Below are positions 45,780 through 58,036 of a DNA stretch of 64,000 nt, one piece after another (the first letter of the stretch is position 1; each line of letters opens with the position of its first letter). The stretch lies in the NCBI RefSeq assembly GCF_037975245.1, contig NC_092567.1:17570876-17634875 (forward strand), written 5' to 3'. The position numbers were made by a program, and so were the translations under genes. This DNA is from Apostichopus japonicus (lineage: Eukaryota; Echinodermata; Holothuroidea; Aspidochirotida; Stichopodidae). The notes beneath the pieces were generated by a model, which saw nothing but the letters and a program-made list of their open reading frames with translations, did no database searches and had not been told where the DNA came from.

Positions 45780-47625
45780 AACAAAGCAGATACAATCAGG
45801 ATACAGTAACAATGCAGTTACGTCTACCTAGTTGTAGTAACGGTGTAGTAATATTTCAGTAACAATGCAAGTCACGGTAATAATGCAGTAACAATGCAGT
45901 TACGTTTATCTGCAGAAACGTTTGTAGTAACAATGCCGTTAAAGTAATAATGCAGTAACAATGCAGTTACGTTGATCTACATTAACGTTTGCAGTAACAA
46001 AGCAGTCACAGTAAAAGTACAGGGAGAATTCAGTTACTGTTATCTGCAGAAATGTTTATAGTAACAATGCCGTTTCAGTAATAAGCCTAGTGTAGTAGCA
46101 ATGCAGTTACAGTCAAATACAGGGATAATGCAGTTACATTTATCTGCAGTAATGTCTGTAGTAACAAAGCAGTCACAGTAATAATGCAGTGACAATGCAG
46201 TTACGTTTATCTGCAGTAATTTTTGTAGGAACAAAGCAGTTTCTGTAAAAAATACAGGGATAATGCAGTTCATTTATCTGTAGTAATGTTTGTAGTAACA
46301 AATGCCGTTACAATAGTAAGCCTAGTGCAGTAACAATGCAGTTACAGTCACAGTTACAGTCAAATACAGTGAGAATGCAGTTACATTTATCTGCAGTAAT
46401 GTTTGTAGTAACAATGCGGTTACAGTAATAATGCAGTGACAATGCAGTTACGTTTATCTGTAGTAATGTTTGCAGTAACAAAGCAGTCACAGTAAAAATG
46501 CAGGGAGAATTCAGTTACGTTTATCTGCAGTAATGTTTGTAGTAACAATGCCGTTACAGTAATAAGCCTAGTGCAGTAGTAATGCAGTTACAATCAAATA
46601 CAAGGATAATGTCGTTACGTTTATCTGCAGTAATGTTTGTAGGAACAAAGCAGTCACAGTAAAAACAGGGATAATGCAGTTACGTTTATCTGTAGTAATG
46701 TTTGTAGTAACAATGCCGTTACAGTCAAATACAAGGATAATGTAGTTACGTTTATCTGCAGTAATGTTTGTAGGAACAAGCAGTCACAGTAAAAATACAG
46801 GGATAATGCAGTTACGTTTATCTGTAGTAATGTTTGTAGTAACAAATGCCGTTACAGTAATAAGCCTAGTGCAGTAACAATGCAGTTACAGTCACATACA
46901 AGGATAATGCAGTTACGTTTATCTGCAGTAATGTTTGTAGTAACAAATGCGGTTAGAGTAATAATGCCATGACAATGCAGTTACGCTTATCTGCAGTAAT
47001 GTTTGCAGTAACAAAGCAGTCACAGTAAAAAAAAAACCGGGAGAATTCAGTTACGTTTATCTGCAGTAATGTTTGGAGTAACAATGCCGTTACAGTAATA
47101 ATGTATTTACAGTCAACACAGGGAGAACGCAGTTACGTTTATCTGCATGTTAAGTTTGCAGTAACAGATGTCGTTACAGTAATAATGCAGTAGCAATGCA
47201 GTTAAGTTGATCTGCATTAAAGTTTGCAGTAGCAAATCAGTCACAGTAAAAATACAGGGCGAATGCAGTTACGTTTATCTGCAGAAATGTTTAAAGTAAC
47301 AATGCCGTTACAGTAACAAGCCTAGTGCAGTAACAATGCAGTTACATGCAGTCGAATACAGGGAGAATAGAGTTACAATTATCTGCAGTAATGTTTGTAG
47401 TAATAATGCCGTTATGGTAATAATGCAGTAACGATGCAGTCAAGTTGATTTGCATTATCGTTTGCAGTTACAAAGCAGTCACAGTAAAAAAACAGGGATC
47501 ACGCAATTACGTATATCTGAAGTAACAGTGCGTTACAGTCAAATACAGGGAGAATGCAGTTAAGTTGATCTGCATTAACGTTTGTAGTAACAATGCCGTA
47601 ACAGTCAAATACAGGTCTCAGTAAC
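45780..47625 (+). repeat. Satellite-like array, unit about 66 bp
   Basis: GCAGTTACGTTTATCTGCAG recurs every 64-70 bases, or about 100 bases where an extra AATAAGCCTAGTGCAGTAAC module is inserted, followed by TAATGTTTGTAGTAACAA. This gives about 27 units in total, with a longer period of about 230-300 bases from alternating modules. The minus-strand frames rich in LLLQINVTALSL are artefacts of the repeat. Confidence 0.9.
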
Positions 47626-48245
47626 AATAGGCTTTATTTATTTGACCTCATCAATAACGTGTCTCATGGCAACCATTGGGGTTATGAAATTATACGTATA
47701 TAGTGCGGTAGCTTCCTGTACAGTGGCAATGTAAATTGTTCTCTCGGAAGCAATTGAAAGAACAAAGTACTCTTTTGTTGCAGTATTGTCACGCGATTTT
47801 TCCGACGTTAGCAAAAACTTCGAAGAGCAGTGGGACAATTCGTTTCAATTCGTTTATTTCTGCCATTTAATCAGAATGATTTAAAGAGAAAAAATCATAA
47901 TATATATTTATAGAGCTAATTAGGTGTACTAAGCAACTGTAAAGTGTTGAAAAGGGGCGCAGAATGTGAGATATATGAAGCATCACAAATATATCTAACA
48001 GTCAATTTCTGGATCTTGTATAAAGCTATCAAGTGTTGACATGTGGGCATTACTCCACGCGAGGATGCTGTGCAAAACAAGTGCATTATATACATTGCCA
48101 GTTAAAGTGAGTTTAGGTAAAAATTGTTACATCCTTCTAGTTGTATTACTTGCATATACAACCTTTTTGCTGATGATTGAAGCATGTTTTTGCCAGTTTA
48201 ATTGTGAATCAATAGACAATCCTAGAAATTTAGCATCATTAGATG

Positions 48246-48616
48246 CAAGGGCGTAGGAACCGGGGGGCTGGGGGGCGCCAGCCCCCTTAGTGAAAAATGT
48301 GGAGGGGCGGAAGTATCATTCCGCCCCCCCCCCGGTTCGCAAGTCAGAAAACCCCTTTTTCATTTCCAAATGAGAAAAAATCTCATTTGGAGCACCAAAT
48401 TGCATCTAAGGCCAGGTGAAAATACAAAATTAAGTTTACAAAATGGAGTGGGTGTTGAAGTGTGCTATATTGCACCAAATTGCATCTGAGGCCACCTGGA
48501 AATGCAAAAAATTCCAAAGGGGAGGGGGACACCCCCTCCCCTTAGACCCCTCCCCCAGGCTGGCCATCAGTCTTCAGCCCCCCCCCCCCACTCAAAAGTA
48601 CCTTCCTACGCCACTG
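48246..48616. mobile_element. hAT-type MITE with 8-bp target duplication
   Basis: It begins CAAGGGCGTAGGAA and ends TTCCTACGCCACTG, an imperfect inverted pair. ATTAGATG flanks it exactly on both sides (48,238-48,245 and 48,617-48,624). An 8-bp duplication with CAGTGGCGTAGGAA-like ends is the hAT hallmark. The 371-bp interior is G- and C-run rich and contains an internal repeat (CACCAAATTGCATCT twice). No transposase. Confidence 0.93.
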
Positions 48617-49413
48617 ATTAGATGCGTTAATATACGCACTCCAGCCAGTATAACTAAGGCTTTTGTGTAATCACCAAATCTGTTACCATATACCATTAAT
48701 GTTGTTTATGGTAAAAAATATAGTTTAGTCTATTCTACATTAGCCATGTCAAAAATTATGAGGAAATCATTACTGATATCTTGAAGAGATTCTCTACATG
48801 TTTATGTTGGATAATGGAATAATTTTCAACAAAATGGAACGTCTCAATTACTATTTATTTTAATTCCAGAATAGAAAAGCACTTTCTAATTCATTACATT
48901 TTCTTAATTTCACACCGAAAAGGTCACTAGCTTTTAAATGACAATACGGCACTTTTTTCATGAGAGGAATGAGGGTTCTATTCATTAACAAAAATGTGCA
49001 TGTATTAATAAAAAACGAATTTTAGTAGGAAATTTTACTCCAGGACAAACTTTGCACTGTTGCTTGACCTTGTAGAGAGTGAAAGTTGCCAGGTACTACA
49101 TTCCGGTGGTTAATACATTTGAAGTGGCTAGCATTTAGAACATCCTGAAAAATTGGCATTACACATTAGTCATACTTTATATCCGTACACAATTGAACTC
49201 TACAGCAAAGGTAGTTGCAAAATTGCAGTTTCAAGCAACGTTTTCTCTCCACAATTCTCTCCACGTTTTATGAAGTCAGAACCTTAACATAAAGTTCAAC
49301 ATAGTAAGTTTGAGGAGTAAGTAGGCTACACATGAATAATATCCGTTTTTTTATTCTCTTCATATCCCTTAAACAGTTGAATTTACTAACCCAAAAAAGA
49401 ACATATCAAGCCA

Positions 49414-49455
49414 GTACTATACCATGGAGTTGTTATGGAACTCCCTGGTAGTACC
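49414..49455. repeat. Palindrome GGAGTTGTT type, copy 1
   Basis: GTACTATACCATGGAGTT and AACTCCCTGGTAGTAC form inverted arms. Related copies are at about 52,774-52,804 and 61,152-61,181. Confidence 0.6.
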
Positions 49456-49761
49456 CTCTAAAATAATCCCATACTATTAGGCTAAACGACGTAAATATCG
49501 ATATTTTCAAGGATTTAACACGTTCAATATTAAACCAATTATCTCCTCAAATTACGCATGAAGCAAGGTATATTAGCCTCCCACCAAGTCTGAAGATAAC
49601 TCCACTACTTAAATCCCGAATCGGCCACTTCAGTCCCAGACCTTTGATGGTGTCATTTCTGTAAGGTGAGGTTATTTTCAAAATTGAGGTGAACTTCCAC
49701 ATCCTACCCGGCCATCCACAACCCCTCCCCTAAAAGATACAACATGATACAACTTGAGTTA

Positions 49762-49946
49762 TTAATCAATGACCAAAGCGGTAACTTCGGTGATGACAAC
49801 TGCATTCTGAGTCCGGCCAGAGGATCTTCCTGATTTACCATCGCCGTCACAAGCAGCACAGCAACAGCAACAACAACATAGGACTACTACTATGCAGATT
49901 ATAATGCCTAGGACAGTAAACGGACCACCTGAACCGCCCGGGACAC
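49762..49946 (-). CDS. Possible terminal exon: transmembrane segment with poly-Cys tail
   Basis: On the minus strand an acceptor (TTCGTTCAAACAG) precedes GVPGGSGGPFTVLGIIICIV, then VVLCCCCCCCAACDGDGKSG and a tail ending EVTALVID, TAA. The 16 or so hydrophobic residues followed by seven Cys look like a single-pass membrane anchor with palmitoylation sites and a 35-residue cytoplasmic tail. No upstream exon was recognised, so the family is unknown. The Cys run comes from a CAACAG-type simple repeat and could be accidental. Confidence 0.4.
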
Positions 49947-50084
49947 CTGTTTGAACGAAAACATGAATGTTATTATAGGCTGCATGCCACATATTCATCA
50001 ATTACATTCGAGAAAGCGATCATTATGATTCAATAGAACGATTGTGAAAATTATTGTTTTTGTTTCAAACTCCGCACTTTAGAG

Positions 50085-50530
50085 CATCCTGGGTCTGGGG
50101 AGAACTTACGTTCCCCCACGGGGACGAATTGGCCTTAACGAGCATACCGGGTCGAAACTGCTTGGCTCGCCACTCGGTCCGAAACATCGAAGGGGCCGAC
50201 GGTCAGGTAGAGGTGTTGAAGGTGCCGCTTTTCTCCGTGGCCGCGAAGGGTGCTTTTTTTCGTCCGAGGCAACAAACGGGTCGTTCGTTTCAAGGCCCCA
50301 ACGCCGATGTTCCAAATTCAATTCTGCAACTCAGCACCCTTAGTGCTATTAAAATATTTCTCACAAGGCAGGGGGATACCCCGCCCCTCCCCACTAATTC
50401 CAAGGGCTCAACATCCTCCACCGGAGGGTCGCCAAGAGGATCACGGTGCCGGAAAATTGCGATCACCAAGCAAAACAACGTTTGGATACCAGGGTCTTCA
50501 AGATACAGATGTTATCCCACTTCTTAAGTT
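50085..50530. other. GC-rich block with long overlapping frames, unresolved
   Basis: It is distinctly GC-richer than its surroundings, with open frames of 157 and 97 codons on + and 71 and 62 on -. None has motifs I recognise. It could be a decayed retroelement coding region or an exon of the minus-strand gene. Confidence 0.3.
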
Positions 50531-51457
50531 CATAATACGGTAACCCGCGGTCATGTTATACATGCATAATTCAATGTATATCAACATGTCTTTGCCTAGT
50601 ATTGTTTGATGTTGCAACAACTGTTTTCTCTACTTGACTGTCCATGCTGTTCAATGCTATATTTATCATGGTGGCTTGTCTCTAATCTTACATTTATGAC
50701 TATGCGGCAAGTTCAGATTAGATGAAGTAGCCTATGTGTGAAGCGGTCATTTAATGACCATAGCAGTCGGATTAGGTAATAGCAAGGAGCTTTTTGAGCG
50801 ATATGTTTGAGGCCAAAACTGCACATTCTTAAGTCCAAGTTAAGTTGATCTTTACCTCCAATTAAGCCCTGCATTTTTTTGGTCTAATTGTCTGGAGATG
50901 GGTTTTTTCAGACACAATTTGAAGTGATTTTGAAATCTCTTTCTAGTTGGAAGCATTGTGAGTCATAAATAAAACTATGTGTCACAAAAAAAGTTATGTA
51001 CACAATTGGGTTTGGAATGTGCTGGGAATAAAGTAATCCCAACTTTATGTCTTCGTCATTGTTTTGAAAATTGTGTCGATGAAAAGGACGCGCAGACCTT
51101 GCAGAGACTGAAGACAGCATAGAGACGGCAGAGTGATGGGCATTTTGTCATGAAGCAAGCTTTTAAGTGCCAAATTATTCGTGGAGCATCTTATCATGCC
51201 AGGATATTTTATTCTCTTAGCCATGTATTTTTGTTCTGACGGTCATATCGCCTCAATAATCGTCTGAACAGAAGACCCTTTTTTAATATTAGTTTATTAT
51301 TTGTAAAGGTTTGGACATACTGTGGGTAAAGTGAAACAAGAAAAAGAAAAATACCTGCTGCTGGATCAAACAGGAAATGTAATTAATGGCCAGATAATTA
51401 GCAGTAAATAAAGAGTTGCTTTATATGCGCCATATATTGCCCTTATTTGGTTTCAAA

Positions 51458-51640
51458 TTATATTTCTTTACAATTGCCAGATGAAGTTCTGTAGGAGACA
51501 CTGGTAGACAAAATCAACAGCAGACTGAGACCCCCTACTAATATTTCAGCTTTTTTGATGATGTTGTCAACACGATCCCTTTCTGTCTTACTAACGTTAC
51601 CACCACAACAAATCATCACCATGTACACAAAATTGCAAAA
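51458..51640 (-). pseudogene. Decayed LINE reverse transcriptase C-terminal fragment
   Basis: The minus-strand text ICCGGNVSKTERDRVDNIIK and KAEILVG resembles the C-terminal segment of jockey/CR1-type LINE proteins (..CWGGN.....R.R.D.I.KKA..VVG). The frame is lost just after, and a neighbouring frame continues weakly. Dead copy. Confidence 0.5.
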
Positions 51641-52809
51641 CGTGCTTACTTGTCGATTCGACTGGGGCCTTTCAGAGCAACCAAACCAAACGCACGTTCC
51701 AAATTCCGTATAAAATAAACTGCCTATCCAAAAATTTGCAACTTGCAATACGTTGGAGAGTAAAAAAAAAACACTCCAAGAATGAGAATGACACAACATA
51801 GATCGGCGATCAAAACAAAAAAAGATCAACCAACCTGTTGCAATTAAATCACTTCAATCTCCAAAATCATTCAATTGAGAATTTGTGTGTTATTGCCATT
51901 GACCAAAATGATTCTTGGACAGATAAATCTAGGAAAGGAAAATTTCTGGGAACTTAACTTAAAGACCACGGCACCATTCGGTTTAAACATCAGAAACGAT
52001 TTGCAGTTCCATATAAACCAAAACAATTCCTTTGCAATTACGACGGAATCGGATTAAAATATCCAAGACGGATTAAAATAATCCGATTTTCTCAAACTTC
52101 TGTTAATTCAGCAGAAATCAGTAAGTCGCTGCTTTGACTTCACAACCATGCCGACACTCTTCTCTATTAAATAGTTTCAAATTCCTGCTACTCCTTGTAT
52201 CTATAAAACCAAAATAAAGCCTATCCTCAGCTACGGGAGCATATCCCTGCTTACCATCTAGAATTCCAACAAACAAGTTTTAAAGAGGTTATGAAATGGA
52301 AAAAAATCTTTATCATCTTATTCTGTACACTCGTAGCTTTCCAATGATACGCAATTTGTGTCAACCGAAGCTTGCATCCTTTAGGAATAAACGACCAAAA
52401 ATTCGAGGGTAATAAAAACTTTCTAAAAATTGTTGATTTTACGGTAATGCGGCGTGACGTCAGTCGAGGAACGCAGCTCACTCCCGAGATGCTATGTTTA
52501 CATTCTTAAAGGGTCTATACAATGAATCCGAGAGAAGCATCGCTTGATGGGAGCGAAATGCCGTGTGCAAATCATCCCTATGGCAACACACTGAAACTCG
52601 ACTCCCAGTACTGTAAACAATGTAGACAGATACTGATCTACATGATACAGTAGTATACACGCAGTATGTACAATATATATATACACACTGATCTACAGTA
52701 CTGTATGAAGCCGAGTACACTGTTCACATATACAGCGCTAGCTAGATTGCCGAGTCGTAACGCTCGTACGTACTATACTAGGGAATTGTGTGTAACAACT
52801 CCCCGCTCG

Positions 52810-54413
52810 TATGGCAAGCCGTTTTAACATTTACCTCGCAATTCGACTTAAGTCGAATACATTTCACTTAAGTGGAATTCAATTTCACTTAAGCAGAATA
52901 CTATTTAACTTAAGTGGAATTCTATTTCACTTAAGTGGAATACCATTCCACTTAAGCTTAATTGTATTTTACTTAAGCTGAATTCATCAACTTGTCACTG
53001 CATTTTACTTAAGCTAAATTCTATTTCACTTAAGTGGAATTGCATTCCACTTAAGTGGAATTGTATTCCACTTAAGTGGAAAAGCATTTCACTTAAGTGG
53101 AATTGTATTCTACTTAAGTGGAATACAATTCCACTTAAGTGGAATGTCCTGTCTATTTCACTTAAGTGGAATACAATTCCACTTAAGTGGAAATGCATTC
53201 CACTTAAGTGAAATGTGATTGGATAGTCTATTTCACTTAAGTGGAATGTGATTGGCTAGTCTATTCCACTTAAGTGGAATGTGATTGGCTAGTACATTTA
53301 CCGCCAAACTTTGCCCATGCCTTTGCGCGCCATTATAAACAACTTGCCGCGATACGTGTACGTACGTACGTGGTGTCGATATGTGCACAATGAATATCGG
53401 CTGTCCATCGGGATCCAGCTGGCACTTAACATCCGTGCAAGGTGTGTACGTACGTACCTGACCTGGTACCTGACGAATACCATTGCCAAAATAAAGCCAT
53501 GGCAAATACATTATAAGTGGTTGGAGCTACAGCCGAAAACGCATTGACAAGGGCAAGAAAACGTTTTACTTTTTGTGGATTTGGGGTTTTGGATGGAATC
53601 TTTTATTTCGTCAAAAGTTTCACTATCTAAAAAGTTACGAATTCTGCCTATGTTACTTCAACAAGATGTAAGTCGCCTCTGTTGTGCATCATACTGATTG
53701 TTCCCCTGTGTAAGTGAGGAAACAACACTTCGAATTGTGTCTCTAACAACAACAATTATTTGATCGCATTCCAGCAATGTTAGATGTGAATGATTAGCCG
53801 TAGCCATGATGTACACGTGCAACGAGGATCGACTAAATCATCATATGTGATGAGCAATTGAATGCGTTACGACGAACATTACCCTAAATTGTATTTATAT
53901 GTAAGCCACATATCAACATTTCCACTTAAGTGGAATTGTATTTTACTTAAGCAGAATAGAATTCCACTTAAGTGAAATTGACGCCCAAAAGATGTTATTC
54001 CACTTAAGTGAAATTGTATTCTACTTAAGTGGAATACAATTCCACTTAAGTGGAAATGCATTCCACTTAAGTGGAATTGTATTTCACTTAAGTGGAAATG
54101 CATTCCACTTAAGTGGAATTGTATTCCACTTAAGTGAAATAGATGGGCTATTTAGCTTAAGTGGAATACAATTCCACTTAAGTGGAAATGTATTCCACTT
54201 AAGTGAAATACAATTCCACTTAAGTGGAATGCATTTCCACTTAAGTGAAATAGAAAATGTCCATTTCTTCTTAAGTGAAATTGAATTCCACTTAAGTGAA
54301 ATTGAATTCCACTTAAGTGGAATACATTTCACTTAAGTGAATGTATTCCACTTAAGTGAAATGTATTCGACTTAAGTCTAATTGCGAGGTAAATGTTAAA
54401 ACGGCTTGCCATA
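52810..54413. mobile_element. Inverted-repeat element packed with CACTTAAGTG palindromes
   Basis: The outer ends TATGGCAAGCCGTTTTAACA and its inverse at 54,394-54,413 are perfect. The inversion continues for about 70 bases through CATTTACCTCGCAATT. Six bases, CGCTCG, flank both sides (52,804-52,809; 54,414-54,419), consistent with a target duplication. Each arm (about 52,850-53,290 and 53,920-54,375) carries some 20 copies of a palindrome centred on CTTAAG, mostly TTCCACTTAAGTGGAA. The 0.6-kb centre (53,295-53,915) shows no transposase. The 1.6-kb element is non-autonomous; superfamily unknown. Confidence 0.9.
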
Positions 54414-54419
54414 CGCTCG

Positions 54420-57398
54420 TACGTACACGGCCGTAATTAGCTTCACTATTATACTTATACACAAATACCTTGGTCTAGGTGCATATACAGGGCCGGGACA
54501 CAGTCTACTCGAAATACACATCGAAATTGTGTCTAGCTCTACAAAGCAACGTAGGACTAGGAGAATGAATTGAAACAAGACGGCAAAATCTCTCTGGTAG
54601 ATTCTTTTGAAAACTGGAAAACGCTGGAGGAGGTCGGTGGTTGCTATACCGGAGTTGAAGTAGCTTAGGCCTAGGTAAGTCAAATAACTTTCATTACCGA
54701 TTCAACTACGGTAAGGATGTTGATGGCCTAGCTACAAGCACTGTGGGCTAGGCCTGTAACGTTAGTTAGGCCTTACAAGTTATATTCAGGTAATCTTAGT
54801 TAGTGTCACTGACAGGACACATGGTAAAAGTATCTGTAATACTGTGACTAGGCCTATAGCCAAAGGCTTGGCCTGAATATCAGATATGGGCCTAATGTAG
54901 TTGTATCTAGTCTAGACGATCGTGAATTGCAGCCACCACGGTCAGCTAGGGTATTCAACAAGGACTCGGAGTTCGATAGGAATATAGTATTATTAGGCTA
55001 CTCCTTACTAACCTAATTTTGTGCAGCTATGGAATCAATTTAACTGTTACTGCGCGAATCTTTTATCTAGCCTAGTTTCAAATGACTTTCGTGTCTCCAA
55101 CTTCTTACCTGCCAAAATTTCTTACAAAATATTACCTGTGTTTATTAGTGCAGTTAACATCACTGTTAGCCTTACATTTCTACAAGTGGCAAAGATACCT
55201 GATTTCGTTCATGGTATTTTGCGTCCTCCAAAACTCCACAAGAAGATAAATAAATTGATGTCGACCTACTCATTATACGAACATTTGATAGGCCTTCCCA
55301 ATATCACAGATCTATGACAGACAGCATATCACAGATCAAAGTACTAGGTAGCAATCTTTATTTTCTGTTGGTTTTGCTTACTTTGAAAAAAAGTTAATGC
55401 CTGGCCCACATGCTTTATTGAAGCGTAAAGAAAGTGGATAATTTTCAAGTTTTACAAAATAATATTTACATCAGGAGTCATCATTTTGAAGGAAAAGGAT
55501 GCAGGTACATGTGGTTAAAATATATATGTCTTCCTAGCTAGGAGCAAACATTTGGGTGCATGTAGTTAGGGAACATAGACTAGTAGTAGTCTGTAGGTGA
55601 CTAAGGACAGGCCTTACTTTATTACTAACGTGACTTCTTTTTTACCCTTTCTGATTGATCATTGATGTATAATTGACTCATGGCCCACTGAAAATTCAGA
55701 AATTATGATTGTTATATAATTGACACATTGCTTGCTGAAAATGCAGGAAGTACAGTATGACCAAACTCAATTCAGCACTACTACTCACCCTTAGATATAA
55801 GCACCTTCTGTACAAAACTAATGGAAAGTAGATGGTGTTTTCTTGCCTTCTCCTACTCCCCAGGCGACTAACACCCTAAAATCAGCAAAAAGACCCAACA
55901 AAACAATGTTCCAAAGAATGGACATTTTGTGGTTAACTCCCAGCATATGATTCTGCCTATAAGTATAAGTGTAGCTTATGAAATAATAAGTAAGCAACAA
56001 GAAAGTTTTTAGCAGAATTTTCGCAATTTAAGCAAACTTTAAAAGTGTTCATAATGGTGGAGAATAAGTATCAGATTGCAAAATGGTTAGGCTAGTATAT
56101 TACAATGGACATTATAGAATAATTTAACATACATGTGCACGAACTTCTAGGATAGTTGACGATACTATTAACTTGGTTGAAAGGCCAACTGAACTAATTT
56201 CCTGTTTGTCCTATGCATGCATAGCAAGGTAGGTATAGGCTGTACTTCCACCACATTCACTTTCCTAGTTTCCTTTATTGATCTAGTTATTTTGCTTCAC
56301 TTGGTATATAGCTAGGCTAAGCTTCATTCTAAGGTCAGTGAAACCTGACTGTAAGATACTGTAGAAAGTCACATTCTGTTTTGGTACTACTTAATTTAGT
56401 CTGCACTATATAGCCTATGGTATGCAACATTCTTTGTGCCATGTTTTCGTCAGCATTTTTTTTTTTTGTATTTGTTTTCAGTAGATCTATGCTTCAGAGA
56501 TGCAAACTTCTCATAAAATCTATCAATGCTAATGCTACATGCATACTTTCCAATGGAACAAATTATACTTGGCCAAATTTGAATCCACCAAGTTCTGTAC
56601 TATTCAGTGTTTACTGTTTACCAATGCATGCACTGTTACAACAAGAAGTGAAGGAGGATTAGATTTGTTCTATTTGCATGGAATACCCTTCTGTCATTGT
56701 TGTAATATTTGCAAGTAATACAAAGTGTATTCAAATCCAGTTTTGCCCTTCATCTCCACTTCACCTTCTACAACATCTGCGTTGAGAGCATTGACAGGAA
56801 GTCATCCTATATATAAACTACCTTCAGTACATAGAGTTACAATAGTCTCTTGTTAGCAGTATCAAGTTATGTTAGCTCATTAGCTGATTACAATGAATAG
56901 CCCATGTTGACACCTGGAAGTCGTTCCTCTCCTTAAGGAGAAATATATATTATATGGGATGGTGAGTAACTTCCTGGACATCCAGCCTATGTGGCCCTTT
57001 ATCAGAGTGAATTTAGAGAGTCAGGACAATACATGCAGAAGTAGCATTGCACCATGGTTCCTTAATGCCCCATGCCGAAACCTAAAAGCCCTGTCATGGC
57101 AACAGTGGGTTGCATGGACATCCTTCAACTACCCTGCCAGCTGACATATCATTTTTTAGAATAATGGCTCATGACGGTCTGTGAATAATTGTTGAATTCT
57201 TGCCAAAAGGCCAAGAATTTGATGGAAATGTTGTGTGTGTGTATTTGTGTACATGGTAAGACAACTACTTGCAAACATGATTACTGAAAAGGTAAATATT
57301 ACTATAAAATATATTCTGGCAAAGAAACCCTGATAAAAGTTTGCATTACAAACTTCATAATTAACATATGACCCCAACTTTTTCATTCTTTATCACAG
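54420..57398 (+). other. No confident gene; degenerate coding-like stretch near 56,960-57,144
   Basis: One frame at 56,970-57,030 reads PGHPAYVALYQSEFRESGQY before a stop. A second frame reads NLKALSWQQWVAWTSFNYPA up to 57,144. Together they look like one frameshifted exon that would precede the spliced exons at 57,399. A 98-codon frame at 55,021 lies after an acceptor-like TTTTGTGCAG but has no recognised motif. Confidence 0.3.
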
Positions 57399-57496
57399 CT
57401 ACGTTGGATACTGTATGTTAGGAGAAAGTACTTGGCAGCCATCGATTTCAACTTTCACAGAAACCGTTCCAAAAAAGATGGAGATGGGAATGATGA
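57399..57496 (+). CDS. Penultimate exon of an unrecognised gene
   Basis: Acceptor CTTTATCACAG/CTA, donor GATGA/GTAAGT, both strong; 32 codons plus two bases. It reads LRWILYVRRKYLAAIDFNFH, then RNRSKKDGDGND. It joins in phase to 57,934-58,036. The RRKYLAAIDFN style recalls C-termini of transposon-derived families common in invertebrate genomes, but this is memory of a pattern only. Confidence 0.55.
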
Positions 57497-57933
57497 GTAA
57501 GTGTTTCTGTCTATGCCCTCATTATATGCTTATTTATATGTGTAGTGAATGGCATTAGATGTACAACCCATTTCAAATGATACCTTTTAGGCACACTTCT
57601 GACTCACTTCACAACAGAATATTTACATTATTACCATAGATGCAATTGGTGGTTTGTGGATTCGTTTATGTCTTATACCAGAGGTTAAATGCATAACTAA
57701 ATTGAAACACTTTCAAGGTATTCACCTAGTACATGAACATACAGTTCTACACTCCTTTTGATGATGTTAATTGTTTCTAGGTAGTATTTCATAGTGAAAA
57801 CAATCAAGATTTAATTGACAGCAGCCTTATAGCTACATATGAAGATATTTGTTAAAATACCCTGTGAGTTGATTATCTGGAGGTGCACAAAGGAATATGC
57901 AAATCACAACGACCTCTTATGATTTCTTTTCAG

Positions 57934-58036
57934 AGTCAAGGTGAAGTACTCCACAGCCACCAAACAATGGCATCCGGTACCTGTGAAAGAGCCTAAAACC
58001 TATGGATACATTCTGCATTTCTGGAGAACATCGTGA
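57934..58036 (+). CDS. Last exon of the same unrecognised gene
   Basis: Acceptor TTTCTTTTCAG/A; one base, 33 codons, TGA. It reads VKVKYSTATKQWHPVPVKEP and KTYGYILHFWRTS. Upstream exons were not resolved; the stretch at 56,960-57,144 is a candidate but is frameshifted, so the gene may be a domesticated or dying transposon gene. AATAAA at 58,713 could be its polyadenylation signal. Confidence 0.55.

Noticed and set aside
46040-46845. Minus-strand frames with LLLQINVTALSL
   Set aside because: Products of the 66-bp array.
45780-47625. CRISPR-like array
   Set aside because: Repeats are diverged, spacers are themselves repeats, and the window is eukaryotic; the same applies to the 53-bp array.
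53992-54336. Frames rich in FHLSGIQFHLSG on both strands
   Set aside because: They come from the CTTAAG palindromes, which read similarly on both strands; no start context or family.
55021-55317. A 98-codon frame after an acceptor-like TTTTGTGCAG
   Set aside because: No family resemblance and no partner exon; kept only as a remark in the region entry.
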